Part shown: in pieces, positions 8,999 through 18,441 of the stretch
How positions within the stretch are numbered: the stretch's first letter is position 1
How the letters are laid out: each line of letters starts with the position of its first letter
Program-made: the position numbers and the translations under genes
Assembly (NCBI RefSeq): GCF_013394795.1
Contig: NZ_JABXYU010000004.1
Location: forward strand, 124,001 to 188,000
Origin: Leptotrichia sp. oral taxon 223
Lineage (GTDB): Bacteria; Fusobacteriota; Fusobacteriia; Fusobacteriales; Leptotrichiaceae
DNA: 64,000 nucleotides
Direction of reading: 5' to 3'
The notes under the pieces: generated by a model
What the model saw: only the letters and a program-made list of their open reading frames with translations
The model's database searches: none
Told to the model about the DNA's origin: nothing

Positions 8999-9420
8999 TT
9001 ATTTACTTAATAATTTATCATATTTTTTAGCTAATTCCAATGCTCTTTCCTCTGTCATGGAAAGTCCAGTTCCAGCTGCTCCAAACACAGCCATTTTAGG
9101 TCCATCTTCTTCATCAGCCAGTGCTTTTTTATAGCCACTTTTCTATCATTTAGCCATTTTGACTGTTCAGCCTTAAATTTTGACTGTTCTTTTGCTGGCA
9201 ATTTTTTCAAAATTAAATCATAAACTTTATTCAATTCCTTTTCCCACTCATCTGTTAATTCATAGCTAGCATTCAACATATCAGCTGTTGTTCCTTCAAA
9301 TTTTGATTCAAGTTTTTCTTCCGCAACTTTCATACGTTCCTTTAATCCATCTTCATATTTTCCAGCAAATGCCACAACTCCCACAAGCAACATTCCTATT
9401 ATTAATAATAGTTTTTTCAT
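8999..9420 (-). pseudogene. LprI-like (DUF1311) exported protein with a -1 frameshift at A-AAA-AAG
   Basis: The start is ATG 9420 (AAGGAG 6 nt upstream), giving a signal peptide MKKLLLIIGMLLVGVVAFA and then an LprI/DUF1311-type helical domain like the gene at 9458. In frame 0 it ends early at 9055 with an unrelated tail. In the -1 frame it continues past 9055 to TAA at 8999, with a C-terminus ending ERALELAKKYDKLLSK, nearly identical to the paralogue's ALELAKRYDKLNKSK. The switch falls on ATA-AAA-AAG (9124-9132), the heptamer used by E. coli dnaX. It may be a real mutation, an assembly error, or programmed frameshifting. Confidence 0.75.
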
Positions 9421-9457
9421 AAGTTTCTCCTTAAAAATATGCAAATTTAACTATATT

Positions 9458-9889
9458 TTATTTGCTTTTATTTAATTTATCATATCTTTTTGCCAATTCC
9501 AATGCTCTAGTTTTTGTTATATCCAATCTATCGTTAGCTGACAATTCTCCCGCCATTCTTTCTCCATGTTCGGCAACATAGTTATTATAAGCCTTTGTTG
9601 TTTTTGTTTCTCTATCTTTTATCCATTTTTGCTGCTCAGCTTTAAATTTTGTTTTTTCTTTTGCTGGTAATTTTTTTAGAATCAAATCATAGACTTTATT
9701 CATTTCTTTTTCCCATTCAGTATCCAAATCTAGTGAAGCGTTAATCATGTCAGCTCTTACTCCGCTATCCCATCCAGCCTGTGCCTTTTCTTCTGCGGCT
9801 TTCATTCTTTCTGTCAATTCATTTTCATAATTTCCTGCAAATACAGTTGCTCCTAAAAGTAATAATCCCGCTATTAGTAATTTTCTCAT
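9458..9889 (-). CDS. LprI-like (DUF1311) exported protein
   Basis: The protein is 143 aa. A signal peptide (MRKLLIAGLLLLGATVFAG) precedes a small helical domain with the family pattern EKEMNKVYDLILKKL, LPAKEKTKFKAEQQKWIKDR and a C-terminal RALELAKRYDKL. LprI relatives bind or inhibit lysozyme in some bacteria; that function is not shown here, and the usual disulfide cysteines are absent. AGGAG precedes ATG 9889. It shares a promoter (9928-9956) with the frameshifted copy 37 bp downstream, a clear tandem duplication. Confidence 0.8.
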   Translation of the reverse strand: MRKLLIAGLLLLGATVFAGNYENELTERMKAAEEKAQAGWDSGVRADMINASLDLDTEWEKEMNKVYDLILKKLPAKEKTKFKAEQQKWIKDRETKTTKAYNNYVAEHGERMAGELSANDRLDITKTRALELAKRYDKLNKSK

Positions 9890-9927
9890 TTTTTATCAAC
9901 TCCTATTTTTATTTTTTTATATTTTGT

Positions 9928-9956
9928 ATTAAACCATAAACTCTTTTTTTAGTCAA
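9928..9956 (-). promoter_or_regulatory. Promoter of the LprI-like pair
   Basis: Minus-strand TTGACT (9951-9956), 17-nt spacer ending in TGG, then TTTAAT (9928-9933): an extended -10 type promoter about 40 bp before the start codon. Confidence 0.6.
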
Positions 9957-9981
9957 CTTAATTTTAAATAAAATTCAAATA

Positions 9982-10626
9982 TTAATTATACCCTGTTGGA
10001 CAATAATCCTTTAATATATATGGAAGAATTATATTCCCGTCTTTATCAATTTCAACCATTGTTTGAAGTTTTGTATCAAAAGTAAATCTTCTGTCATCTC
10101 CAGTATCTTCAGTTCCATATTCAACAGTAAATCCATTTTTTAATACAGTTATAAGTTCGTCCCATCCGCCATCATCTTCGCCATGTAAATACCACTTTCC
10201 ATTTTTCTGAACAATTTCAAATAGTTGATCACACCAGTATCCCTTCACTTTATTCATATTAAAGTTTGTATCCACTGTTGCTTTTGTTTTTTCAGGCAGT
10301 TCAATAAAAAGTATCTGATCTGTATCATTTTTAGCAAGCGTTACTAAAGTTTTCATTTTTGTATCATAAGCATAAGTTTCTTTTTCATGTTTTTTATAAT
10401 TTGCTGAAAATTTTCCATTTTTTTCCATTACTATAGGAGCTGTTTCCGTTTCATTGAATCCGTCATGTATTTTTGTTATGTACCATTTTTCATTTTTTTT
10501 AAATATTTCGATACCTTGATATTTTCCTGCTGCTTTTTCCAAATTATGTTTCCCATCTGTAGTAACCTTTACTGCAAATGCTGGTATTGCAGCTAATACC
10601 ATAATCAAAAATAATACTTTTTTCAT
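9982..10626 (-). CDS. Exported protein of unknown function with an internal duplication
   Basis: The protein is 214 aa and I do not recognise the family. It has a signal peptide (MKKVLFLIMVLAAIPAFA). The mature part looks like two related units of about 90 residues: each has a ...FKKNEKWYITKIHDG / VQKNGKWYLHGEDDGG strand pair, then an E-T/Y-G-T stretch, and a TYAYDTKMKTLV / RFTFDTKLQTMVEIDK strand. This suggests a duplicated beta-rich domain. It lies in a run of small exported proteins on the minus strand and is likely periplasmic or surface-associated. Confidence 0.7.
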   Translation of the reverse strand: MKKVLFLIMVLAAIPAFAVKVTTDGKHNLEKAAGKYQGIEIFKKNEKWYITKIHDGFNETETAPIVMEKNGKFSANYKKHEKETYAYDTKMKTLVTLAKNDTDQILFIELPEKTKATVDTNFNMNKVKGYWCDQLFEIVQKNGKWYLHGEDDGGWDELITVLKNGFTVEYGTEDTGDDRRFTFDTKLQTMVEIDKDGNIILPYILKDYCPTGYN

Positions 10627-10690
10627 AATTTTTACCTACTCTTTCTATTTAAATCTAATATTTCTAATTTTTTCATTTTTTAATCACAAT

Positions 10691-11167
10691 TTATTTATAC
10701 AATTTATAATAATCACGATATAATTTATACATTTCAGGATTATCCTCAGGAAATCTTCTTAAAGTTTCAGGATCATCAACTTTATCGTAGTTTTCTTCAC
10801 GTACAATACTAATTATTCTTTTCGTTTTTCTATTCAAAATTACTGGTTCTTTTAATTTTGTATCGTATCCAACACAGATATATTCATCACAAAGTACATT
10901 TTTTTCCTTAACCGCATCTGAAATTCGTGGCGGCTCATTTTCATCTTCAGTATCAGAAGCGTAATCCCAGAACTGATACTTCCCATTTTTTAATTTTTTG
11001 ATTTCTATCGAAACATCATCAGCCGTTATCTCTCTTTTCAGCAATATTTCTTCATATAATTTCCCATCATTTGTAAAAGGTAAATCATAACCTTTGTAAC
11101 TAAATTCTTCTTCTGAAAATCCAATAATTCCTATTAATAGCAATAATGCCATAATAATTTTCTTCAT
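10691..11167 (-). CDS. Exported protein of unknown function
   Basis: The protein is 158 aa with a signal peptide (MKKIIMALLLLIGIIGFSEE). The mature domain is acidic. It contains KLKNGKYQFWDYAS and VGYDTKLKEPVILNRKTKRI, the latter echoing the YDTKMKTLVTL strand of the next gene (9982-10626), so the two may share a fold. GGAGG precedes ATG 11167. No catalytic motif is visible. Together with the gene 64 bp downstream it may form a two-gene unit. Confidence 0.65.
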   Translation of the reverse strand: MKKIIMALLLLIGIIGFSEEEFSYKGYDLPFTNDGKLYEEILLKREITADDVSIEIKKLKNGKYQFWDYASDTEDENEPPRISDAVKEKNVLCDEYICVGYDTKLKEPVILNRKTKRIISIVREENYDKVDDPETLRRFPEDNPEMYKLYRDYYKLYK

Positions 11168-11277
11168 TTTCGTTTCCTCCGATTTCTATTTTTTCTTCTT
11201 TATCTATTTTTCCACTGACAATATATCATAAGTTTATTAAAGAAAAATGAGAGTTTTTATTTTACTTATTATTTTTT

Positions 11278-12492
11278 CTAGTCTGCTTTTACCGTTTCAT
11301 AAACTTTATTTTTATCTTTTATTTCATATACATCTTTTTCATGATTATATTTCATATCAAAACTTGCATAATCAGCACCTGTCAGAACTTTACCTTTAAA
11401 ATAAACATTTCTTCTTCCTTTTGCATATTCAGTATCGCCATATGCACTAAACTGATGGCTTTCTGCTTTTTCAAGTTTTTTAAATGCACCTTCATCTGTG
11501 TCTAAGTAATAAACTACATCATACTTATTTATATATTTGTTATTATATGTCGACAAATTATATGGATCAACCTTAGGAGCGTCTTTTATTTTTACAAGTT
11601 TATGATTTTTTACAAAATACATACTGTCCTTATCATGATACAAGTTAGTTTTGATTGCTAACTGCGAAAGATTTTCAATATCCACTTTCTTACCGTCTAT
11701 CGGAGCTATACTTCCATCTTTCTCAACAATGTAAAATCCATTTTTATCTTCTATAAGAAAATTGTCAACTAATCTGTTTATTTTCTTAAATGTTTTTACA
11801 TCTATACCTTTTAATTTCTTGTTTTCATAATAGACATTGTTTTTATCTTTTGAATAATACCCATTTACTACAGATTTAAAATCATATGTTAATTCAAATG
11901 TGTTTTTATCTGCTCCTTCTATTTTTTTATTTCCATAATAAACATTATTTTTATCCTCTATATAAGGAAGTTCTATTATCTTAACGGTATCTTTATCAAT
12001 ACCCAATATCCTTTTACCTCCAAAATAAATATTATTTTTATCTTTTGAAAAACCGTCACTTCCTATTTGGAATGTAGATAAATCTGCTCCTATTATTTTT
12101 CTATCTGAGTAATAAATATTATTTTTATCTCTCGTGTATAATTTGTTTATCACTTCAAAAGTTTGACTATCATATGGCAATTTTTCCAGTACCAAATTAT
12201 CGCTATCTCCATCCATACTGTAAATGATACTGTAAATTCCATTTTTATCTTTTAGATATTGACGTACACTTCCGCTAACATTTATAATTTGAAAAGTAAT
12301 TGGATCTAGCTCTTCTAATTTTTTCCACCCTCTATTTTCCCAAACATAAACTCCATTTTTATCTTTTGAATATGTAGCAGCTATTTCCTGAAATGTTGCT
12401 TTATCTATTTTTACATTGTTTTTTGCATAACTTACGTTTGTCACTAAAACCATAATTACAAATATTTTAAAAATTTTGTTTTTCATAATCAT
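11278..12492 (-). CDS. DKNYY-repeat exported protein
   Basis: The protein is 404 aa. I start at ATG 12492, 8 nt after GGGAG. A signal peptide is followed by about ten repeats of ~37 residues built around the core xxKDKNNIYYxxxxIxGADxxTF, the DKNYY family pattern. Repeats include TRDKNNIYYSDRKIIGADL and SKDKNNVYYENKKLKGID. The repeats should fold as a solenoid of beta-hairpins. A longer relative at 33057-34544 sits immediately after a toxin-like gene; this copy has no toxin neighbour, so its role is open. Confidence 0.8.
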   Translation of the reverse strand: MIMKNKIFKIFVIMVLVTNVSYAKNNVKIDKATFQEIAATYSKDKNGVYVWENRGWKKLEELDPITFQIINVSGSVRQYLKDKNGIYSIIYSMDGDSDNLVLEKLPYDSQTFEVINKLYTRDKNNIYYSDRKIIGADLSTFQIGSDGFSKDKNNIYFGGKRILGIDKDTVKIIELPYIEDKNNVYYGNKKIEGADKNTFELTYDFKSVVNGYYSKDKNNVYYENKKLKGIDVKTFKKINRLVDNFLIEDKNGFYIVEKDGSIAPIDGKKVDIENLSQLAIKTNLYHDKDSMYFVKNHKLVKIKDAPKVDPYNLSTYNNKYINKYDVVYYLDTDEGAFKKLEKAESHQFSAYGDTEYAKGRRNVYFKGKVLTGADYASFDMKYNHEKDVYEIKDKNKVYETVKAD

Positions 12493-12555
12493 CAATATTT
12501 CTCCCTTATTTCGTATAGTTAATTCACAGATAATTTAAAATTCTAATTATAAATG

Positions 12556-13077
12556 TTACTTTTTATGTATCTTATCATATCTTTTCGCCAGTTCCAAAGT
12601 TCTTTCCTCTATTCCGCTTGCCCAGGCATTTCCACCTAGAGTTCCTGATATTGTTCCGCCTTCTGACTCCTCAGCGCTTTTTTCGACATCTTCTTTAACT
12701 TTTTTCACCCATTCTTCCTGCTCCTTTTGCAATTTTGCCTTTTCATTTTCCGGCAGTTTCGATAACAGCAATTCATAAACCTTTTTCATTTCTGTTTCCC
12801 ATGAATCACCTAATTTTTGAATTGCATTGTTCATATCTGCTGTCACTCCAGAATCCAAAGCTGGCTGAACTTCCTTTTTTACCGCTTCCATTCTTTTCAG
12901 TATTTGAGCTTCATAACTGCTTTCTGTTTTTGCACTGCTTGCAGGAATTGCAGCCGCTGCGTCAGCTTCCTGTTTTACTTCTATTTGTTTTGCTTCCTTT
13001 TTTTCATCTTTTCCAGATTTTGAACATGCCACAACTCCCGCTAATAATACTACCGGTATTAAAAATAATTTTTTCAT
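12556..13077 (-). CDS. LprI-like (DUF1311) lipoprotein
   Basis: The protein is 173 aa. The start is ATG 13077 with GGAGGAG 7 nt upstream; an earlier in-frame ATG (13092) overlaps that site and is rejected. The lipoprotein signal ends VVLLAGVVAC, with the acylated Cys followed by SKSGKDEKKE and an Ala/Lys-rich linker. The C-terminal domain repeats the LprI-like pattern of the 9-kb pair (WETEMKKVYELLLSKLPENE, KLQKEQEEWVKK, ERTLELAKRYDKI). It is a third, lipid-anchored paralogue, with its own promoter and a palindrome over the -10 box. Confidence 0.82.
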   Translation of the reverse strand: MKKLFLIPVVLLAGVVACSKSGKDEKKEAKQIEVKQEADAAAAIPASSAKTESSYEAQILKRMEAVKKEVQPALDSGVTADMNNAIQKLGDSWETEMKKVYELLLSKLPENEKAKLQKEQEEWVKKVKEDVEKSAEESEGGTISGTLGGNAWASGIEERTLELAKRYDKIHKK

Positions 13078-13213
13078 ATAAATCTCCTCCATTTATCATT
13101 TTTAATTTTTATTCTCTAATGATCAGTATTGTACCACATAATTTATTAAAACAAACAAAGCGTACTTTTTATTTTATACTAATCAATTTTATTCTGTTTA
13201 TTTTAAACAGTAA

Positions 13214-13245
13214 TATACTTTCTTTCTTTTTACATTGAAAGTATA
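13214..13245. promoter_or_regulatory. Candidate operator over the -10 box
   Basis: TATACTTTC (13214-13222) and GAAAGTATA (13237-13245) form a perfect 9-bp inverted repeat with a 14-nt spacer. The right arm contains the -10 hexamer of the promoter below, the usual placement for a repressor site. Confidence 0.45.
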
Positions 13246-13268
13246 CAACATAATTTATATTTTGTCAA
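13240..13268 (-). promoter_or_regulatory. Promoter of the LprI-like lipoprotein gene
   Basis: Minus-strand TTGACA (13263-13268), exactly 17 nt, then TATACT (13240-13245). The 5' leader to ATG 13077 is about 155 nt, long enough for post-transcriptional control. Confidence 0.7.
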
Positions 13269-13330
13269 TACATTTTTTAAAAATTTTATGTTATTTTTTA
13301 CAGTAATCGAAAAACCGTTATTATTGAAAT

Positions 13331-13380
13331 AAAAAATAGAGAAACAACAAAGTTTCAAATCCAATGTCATTCCTCTATTT
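13331..13380 (-). terminator. Terminator of the tilS-ftsH operon
   Basis: AAATAGAG/CTCTATTT outer stem (13334-13341 and 13373-13380), with a GAAAC/GTTTC hairpin nested inside and a T-rich tail on the minus strand, 20 bp past the ftsH stop. Confidence 0.65.
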
Positions 13381-13399
13381 ATAATTAAATTTTTAAATC

Positions 13400-15745
13400 T
13401 TATTCCATAAAGCTAGGTAATTTAAAATTGTTTTTTCTCTTTTTACTTTTATCCGATTCATTATTCGCTTCTTCTGTTTTATTTCCTGATTCATCATTAT
13501 TTTCAGAAGAATCATCTGAATTATTGCTGCTATCATTATTATCATCTTGATTATCATTTTTAGAATCGTCTTTGGGTTCCTCTGTTTCAGAAGTCTTTTC
13601 CAATATGCCGCCTGTTTCACCAGTAATTTCCCGTACAGCCTCTGCCAATTTTTCAGTCTTGCTTTTTTCTTCCAGCTGTTTAGCATTTTCTGTCACTTGC
13701 TCTTCTATTTTCTTTTCAAGCTCTAATTCTTTCTTAACTTCCTCCACTGCTTCCGTTTTTTCAGTTTGCCCTATTTCAGAATTTTCTTCGTTTTTATGTT
13801 CTTTTTCTAAATTTTCATTTTCTTTTAAAATTTGTTCTGCAGTTTCACCTTTGATAATTCTTCTAACTTCATCTCCAGTAATAGTTTCTTTTTTTAACAA
13901 TAACGCTACAACTTCTTCTAACCTGCTCCAATTATCCTGCAATGTATTTAAAGTGTTAAAATATTCTTCTGTTAAGATTTTTCTTATTTCCAAGTCAATT
14001 TCTCTAACAGTTTCATCACTTTTATTTGGAGCAAATGAATATTCGTCGTCTGAATTTTCAAAGTTAATCGGCCCCAGTTTCTTGCTCATTCCAACACTTT
14101 CAACATAGGCTCTTGCAACTTTTGTGGCACGTTTTATATCAGAATATGCTCCTGTGCTCACATCATCCAGTCCAATTTCCTCAGCTGCACGTCCACCAAA
14201 TAGCACTTTTATTTCAGCTAACATCTGTCTGCTTGTAGTTACCAATTTTTCTTCAGGAAGCGGCATCATAAATCCTCCAGCCTCTCCTCTAGGAATTATC
14301 GTAACTTTATGTACAGGATCGGCTCCTGGCGTCAATTCAGTCATAATCGCATGTCCTGCTTCATGGTAAGCCAACAGCTTTTTCTCTTCTGGCTTAATAA
14401 TTTTACCTTTTTGTCCAAGCCCCATTCCGATTTTATCCACAGCCTCATCTAAATCAGCCATTTTTATCGTATCACTGGCTCTTCTTGCTGCCAAAATTGC
14501 TGCTTCGTTTAATAAGTTTGCCAGATCAGCGCCAACAAATCCAGGTGTTATTTTAGCGATATCTTCCAGCCTTACATCACTTGCCAATTTTTTATTTCTA
14601 GAATGAACTTTTAATATTGCAATACGTCCTTGCAAATCAGGTGCATCAACCGTTACACGTCTATCAAAACGTCCTGCACGCAATAATGCTGGATCCAGGA
14701 CATCTTCCCTGTTAGTTGCCGCAAGTACAATAACTTTTGTGTCTGTTTCAAACCCGTCCATTTCAACTAGCAACTGATTTAAAGTCTGCTCCCTTTCATC
14801 ATTGCTTCCGCTGTTTTTTCCTACGCTTCTCTTTCTACCGATGGCATCAATTTCATCTATAAAGATAATTGATGGGCTGGATTCCTTCGCTTTTTCAAAC
14901 AAGTCCCTTACACGTGACGCTCCAACTCCGACAAACATTTCCACAAATTCTGAACCTGAAATACTGAAAAATGACGCTCCAGACTCTCCAGCCACCGCTT
15001 TTGCAAGCAATGTTTTTCCAGTTCCCGGCCTTCCTAATAAAAGCACACCTTTTGGCACTCTCGCTCCAGCCTTTGTATATTTTTCAGGATTTTTCAAGAA
15101 ATCTACGACTTCCCGCAGTTCTTCCTTTGCTCCGTCAACACCTGCCACATCATCAAATTTCACATCCGGTTTTTTATCAATTTTACTAACTCTTGATTTT
15201 CCAAAGCCAAAAATATTTCCTGGCCCTCCACCTTGCGAACCGCCTACCATCTTTCTAGCCAAGTAAACCATAAGCGCAATCATCGCAACCATTGGTAAAA
15301 ACTGAATTAGGATTGCCAAAAAGAAGCCTCCGCCTGATGGCTGCAATGAATTTAGCTTGACATGCTTTTGTTCAATTGCATTTATTATTTTTGGTTCATT
15401 TCCAACACGTTCCGTTATTTTTTTTGTATAATAAAGAACATCTTTTCCATTTTCCTTCACCTGTGCGATTAATTTATCATCTTTTTCATTAATTTCCGGA
15501 AAATCGCCCTTCTGTGTTCTGCTTACAAATTCTGTATATGGAATATCCTTTTTTTCCAAGAAATATGTCTGTATATCACGGTGAAACAATGCTGTAAAAG
15601 TAAATAACAAGACTACAAAAATAAAAAATAGAAATCCCGAAAATGGAGATTTATTCCCATTATCCTGCCTGTTATTTTTTCTGTTATTATCTTTTCGCAA
15701 TTCTTCCAGTCGTTTTCTTATATCGTTTTTATCTCTATCTGCCAT
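13400..15745 (-). CDS. ftsH: ATP-dependent zinc metalloprotease FtsH
   Basis: The protein is 781 aa from ATG 15745 (GGGAGG just upstream). It is a membrane-anchored AAA+ hexamer that degrades misfolded and regulatory proteins. Two membrane helices (about 36-54 and 141-162) flank a short external domain. Walker A is GRPGTGKT (about 238-245; Arg where Pro is usual), Walker B is IIFIDEIDA, and the zinc site is HEAGH (about 461-465). The last ~130 residues are an unusually long acidic tail rich in E, K, D, N and S, absent from the ~640-aa standard protein. The start overlaps the tilS stop by 11 bp. Confidence 0.95.
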   Translation of the reverse strand: MADRDKNDIRKRLEELRKDNNRKNNRQDNGNKSPFSGFLFFIFVVLLFTFTALFHRDIQTYFLEKKDIPYTEFVSRTQKGDFPEINEKDDKLIAQVKENGKDVLYYTKKITERVGNEPKIINAIEQKHVKLNSLQPSGGGFFLAILIQFLPMVAMIALMVYLARKMVGGSQGGGPGNIFGFGKSRVSKIDKKPDVKFDDVAGVDGAKEELREVVDFLKNPEKYTKAGARVPKGVLLLGRPGTGKTLLAKAVAGESGASFFSISGSEFVEMFVGVGASRVRDLFEKAKESSPSIIFIDEIDAIGRKRSVGKNSGSNDEREQTLNQLLVEMDGFETDTKVIVLAATNREDVLDPALLRAGRFDRRVTVDAPDLQGRIAILKVHSRNKKLASDVRLEDIAKITPGFVGADLANLLNEAAILAARRASDTIKMADLDEAVDKIGMGLGQKGKIIKPEEKKLLAYHEAGHAIMTELTPGADPVHKVTIIPRGEAGGFMMPLPEEKLVTTSRQMLAEIKVLFGGRAAEEIGLDDVSTGAYSDIKRATKVARAYVESVGMSKKLGPINFENSDDEYSFAPNKSDETVREIDLEIRKILTEEYFNTLNTLQDNWSRLEEVVALLLKKETITGDEVRRIIKGETAEQILKENENLEKEHKNEENSEIGQTEKTEAVEEVKKELELEKKIEEQVTENAKQLEEKSKTEKLAEAVREITGETGGILEKTSETEEPKDDSKNDNQDDNNDSSNNSDDSSENNDESGNKTEEANNESDKSKKRKNNFKLPSFME

Positions 15746-17291
15746 TTTTCCTCCCAATTATTAATAATTTACTGGTATTTTCCAGTTTTTCAATATCATT
15801 ATTATAAAGTTTTTCCAAAAATTTTGAGAATTTAATATCCGAAACTGTCAAAATTTCTTTCATTTTAATACCTTTTTTACCATTTTGAAATTCAGAACCT
15901 AATTTTTCACCTTTCATTTCCTCATTCCAGAATTTTTTTACGCAATCCTGATTTTCAAAGGTTTCCATCTCAATAATCGGCATGAAATCTCTTTCCCATT
16001 TTGAAATTTTCTCATCAATCAGAATTTTCTTAACTTTTTTATGTCCCAATTTTTTGACAAAAATTCTATCCCCATCCTTTCGGCTTCTAACAACAATTTT
16101 TTTATAATCTATGTCATCAACAAGCTTAAAAAACGTATAACTCATATTTTCTTCCTTTACAAAAGAAGTTTTAAAATCGCTAACTTTTTCATACAACGTT
16201 ATCTTATAATTATACCACTCGATACTTTGATTTTTCTTTAAAACCTTTACTTTATCATATGAACTGCCAAAATTCTCATTCTTTTTAGTTCTATTGTTAT
16301 TTTTATTACTCTTTTTTACTATCCTCAAATTTCCATATTGATTTTGCAAAAATTTATCTTTTCCAAGATAAAATTCCTTTGAGCCTTTATTTTTCAAAAT
16401 TCTATTTTTGTAAAAAAAACTGTCAAAAATCTGATTGATCTTCTCTCTTGAAACTTCCACATCATTTTGCTTCAAAAACTGAACCAGTTTATCCTTCCAC
16501 CTTAAATTCTTTTCCAGTTCCTTTTCATTTTTAAGCATTTCAGACGTTTTATCAAAATTTTCAATTTTTTCAGGTCCTGCAGCTTCTCTATCGTTAATTT
16601 CTTCAATTAATGCATAAACTTTTTGTCTAAAACTTGGATTTATTTTTTCAAAATCAGGGAAAATTTTATTTCGGATAAAGTTTCTTGTATAATCATTTTC
16701 CGCATTTGTATAATCAATTATATATTTCTGATTTTTCTGTTTTAAAAAGTATAGGATTTCACTTTTTTCAAATTCCAGTATCAGTCTTACTATATTATCC
16801 CTCACTCTTGGAATACTTTTTAATCCATTTATCGAAGTCCCCCGCAAAAGCCTAAAAATAAAGGTTTCCACATTGTCATCCAAATTATGCCCTGTTGCAA
16901 TTTTATCATAGCCTATTTTTTTTCTTATATTTTCAACAGCTTTATATCTCAGCTCCCTTGCAGCAAGTTCCAGCGACTTCTTGTTTTCCTTTGCATGCTT
17001 TTTTACATCTATGCTTTCAATATAGTAATCAACACTATTTTCAGCTGCAAATTCCTTTACAAATTTCAAGTCGTTTTCAACATCATAGCGTAAGTTGTGA
17101 TTAATGTAAACTATCGAAATTTCGAGTGAAAGTCTGCTTTTTAAAAAGTTTAGGAAATAATAGAGAAAAACCGAATCTGGCCCTCCAGAAAATGCAATAA
17201 GAATTTTTTCTTTTTCAACAATCAGCCTATTCTCAATTGTCTTTTGCAATTTTTCCAATATTTTCTTTTCAATTTTTTTTACTTTTTCCAT
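15735..17291 (-). CDS. tilS: tRNA(Ile)-lysidine synthetase TilS
   Basis: The protein is 518 aa. It converts the anticodon C34 of tRNA-Ile(CAU) to lysidine using ATP, so AUA is read as Ile; this is essential. The PP-loop SGGPDS is at 35-40, and NHNLR and [20 protein letters not shown] are the other N-type ATPase motifs. The C-terminal domain has the RSRKDGDRI pattern of long TilS. It is longer than usual because of a lysine-rich, poorly conserved middle. The ribosome site is weak (CGGGAA). It overlaps ftsH, a common tilS-ftsH pairing. Confidence 0.93.
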   Translation of the reverse strand: MEKVKKIEKKILEKLQKTIENRLIVEKEKILIAFSGGPDSVFLYYFLNFLKSRLSLEISIVYINHNLRYDVENDLKFVKEFAAENSVDYYIESIDVKKHAKENKKSLELAARELRYKAVENIRKKIGYDKIATGHNLDDNVETFIFRLLRGTSINGLKSIPRVRDNIVRLILEFEKSEILYFLKQKNQKYIIDYTNAENDYTRNFIRNKIFPDFEKINPSFRQKVYALIEEINDREAAGPEKIENFDKTSEMLKNEKELEKNLRWKDKLVQFLKQNDVEVSREKINQIFDSFFYKNRILKNKGSKEFYLGKDKFLQNQYGNLRIVKKSNKNNNRTKKNENFGSSYDKVKVLKKNQSIEWYNYKITLYEKVSDFKTSFVKEENMSYTFFKLVDDIDYKKIVVRSRKDGDRIFVKKLGHKKVKKILIDEKISKWERDFMPIIEMETFENQDCVKKFWNEEMKGEKLGSEFQNGKKGIKMKEILTVSDIKFSKFLEKLYNNDIEKLENTSKLLIIGRKNGR

Positions 17292-17328
17292 TAATTTGTT
17301 CCCGTTTTTTTATTTTTAAGTATAACAA

Positions 17329-18279
17329 TTATTTTAACTGTCCACTTTCACGACGTTTTTTCAAATGCTCCTCGTGGGTTTTTGAATAATAGGTTTTTCC
17401 TTTGTATGTAAAGAAAAACAAATTATCTGTTTTTTCAGCATTTAATACCGCTTTAAAAGTTTCTATTGGAGGATTGCCAATTGGTGTTGGGGGCAGTCCT
17501 TTTACTTTATATGAATTATATGCAGTATTTTGTGCCTTTAATTCATTTCTTGTAGCCTGTCTGCCTAACTCGTATTTCAAAGTGGCATCTGATTCCAGCT
17601 TCATTCCAATTTCCAGTCTTTTCATAAATATTCCCGCAACTTTTGGTTTATCTGCCGCATCTGGCACTTCTGCCTCCACAATCGAAGCCATTTTCAAAGT
17701 ATCATAAAACTTCTGTTTATCAGGATATTTTTCAGGTGGGAATTTTTTTAAAAATTCAGCAAGAATGGTTTGAATAACTTGCTTTGTCGTTACATTTTCA
17801 GAAAAAATATAAGTTTCAGGGTAAAAATATCCCTCAAAATTATTATTTTCATGCGGATATGGAAAATCCATTTCACTTAAGGCTTTGTTAATTTCTTCAG
17901 GAGTTCCCAGCTCCAATGCCTCCATCCGTGCAAATACTTGCTTTGAAGTAAATCCTTCAGGAATTGTAAGCCTAACCCCGTTAGTTTCACTGCTCTTAAT
18001 TTTTTTTATAATTTCATATTTTGAGAATTTTCCGTTAAACTTATAAGTACCTACTTTTAACTTTATATTTCCCCCATTTAATTTTAGATAAACTCTGTCT
18101 ATAATTCCATAATTTAACTTTAAATCCTTGTAAATCTGTACAAATGTCGTTCCTTTTTTTACATTTATATTAACATTTTTATATTCTTTTTTTGCAACAA
18201 AAAAATTATAAAAAAGTGACAGACACATAAATAATATTAAAAATATTATAGCGTAAACAATTCTTAGTGTATTTTTCAT
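17329..18279 (-). CDS. mltG: Endolytic murein transglycosylase MltG
   Basis: The protein is 316 aa. One N-terminal membrane helix (about 6-27) is followed by a LysM-like region with VNINVKKGTTFVQIYKDL, then the YceG catalytic domain. The catalytic glutamate is Glu202 in LKMASIVEAEVPDAADKP, and later motifs SDATLKYELG and LPPTPIGNP are conserved. It cuts nascent glycan strands and sets their length. AGGAG precedes ATG 18279; tilS follows 37 bp downstream, suggesting one transcript mltG-tilS-ftsH. Confidence 0.93.
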   Translation of the reverse strand: MKNTLRIVYAIIFLILFMCLSLFYNFFVAKKEYKNVNINVKKGTTFVQIYKDLKLNYGIIDRVYLKLNGGNIKLKVGTYKFNGKFSKYEIIKKIKSSETNGVRLTIPEGFTSKQVFARMEALELGTPEEINKALSEMDFPYPHENNNFEGYFYPETYIFSENVTTKQVIQTILAEFLKKFPPEKYPDKQKFYDTLKMASIVEAEVPDAADKPKVAGIFMKRLEIGMKLESDATLKYELGRQATRNELKAQNTAYNSYKVKGLPPTPIGNPPIETFKAVLNAEKTDNLFFFTYKGKTYYSKTHEEHLKKRRESGQLK

Positions 18280-18441
18280 TTTTTTCTCCTAAATATCCAG
18301 TATTTTGTATATTTTAACTATTTTAAATTATTATAAAAATTAATTGTTTTTTATTTTTAAAAAAATTTTCAATTTTTAACTTTATTTCAAAACAGTTTTT
18401 CAAATTCTATTCAATAAAAATTTGATAATTAATTATTATAC

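Noticed and set aside
13393-13686. Minus-strand 97-codon frame within the ftsH tail
   Set aside because: Overlaps ftsH in another frame; its Lys/Ile/Met-rich content is a by-product of the D/N/E-rich tail codons.
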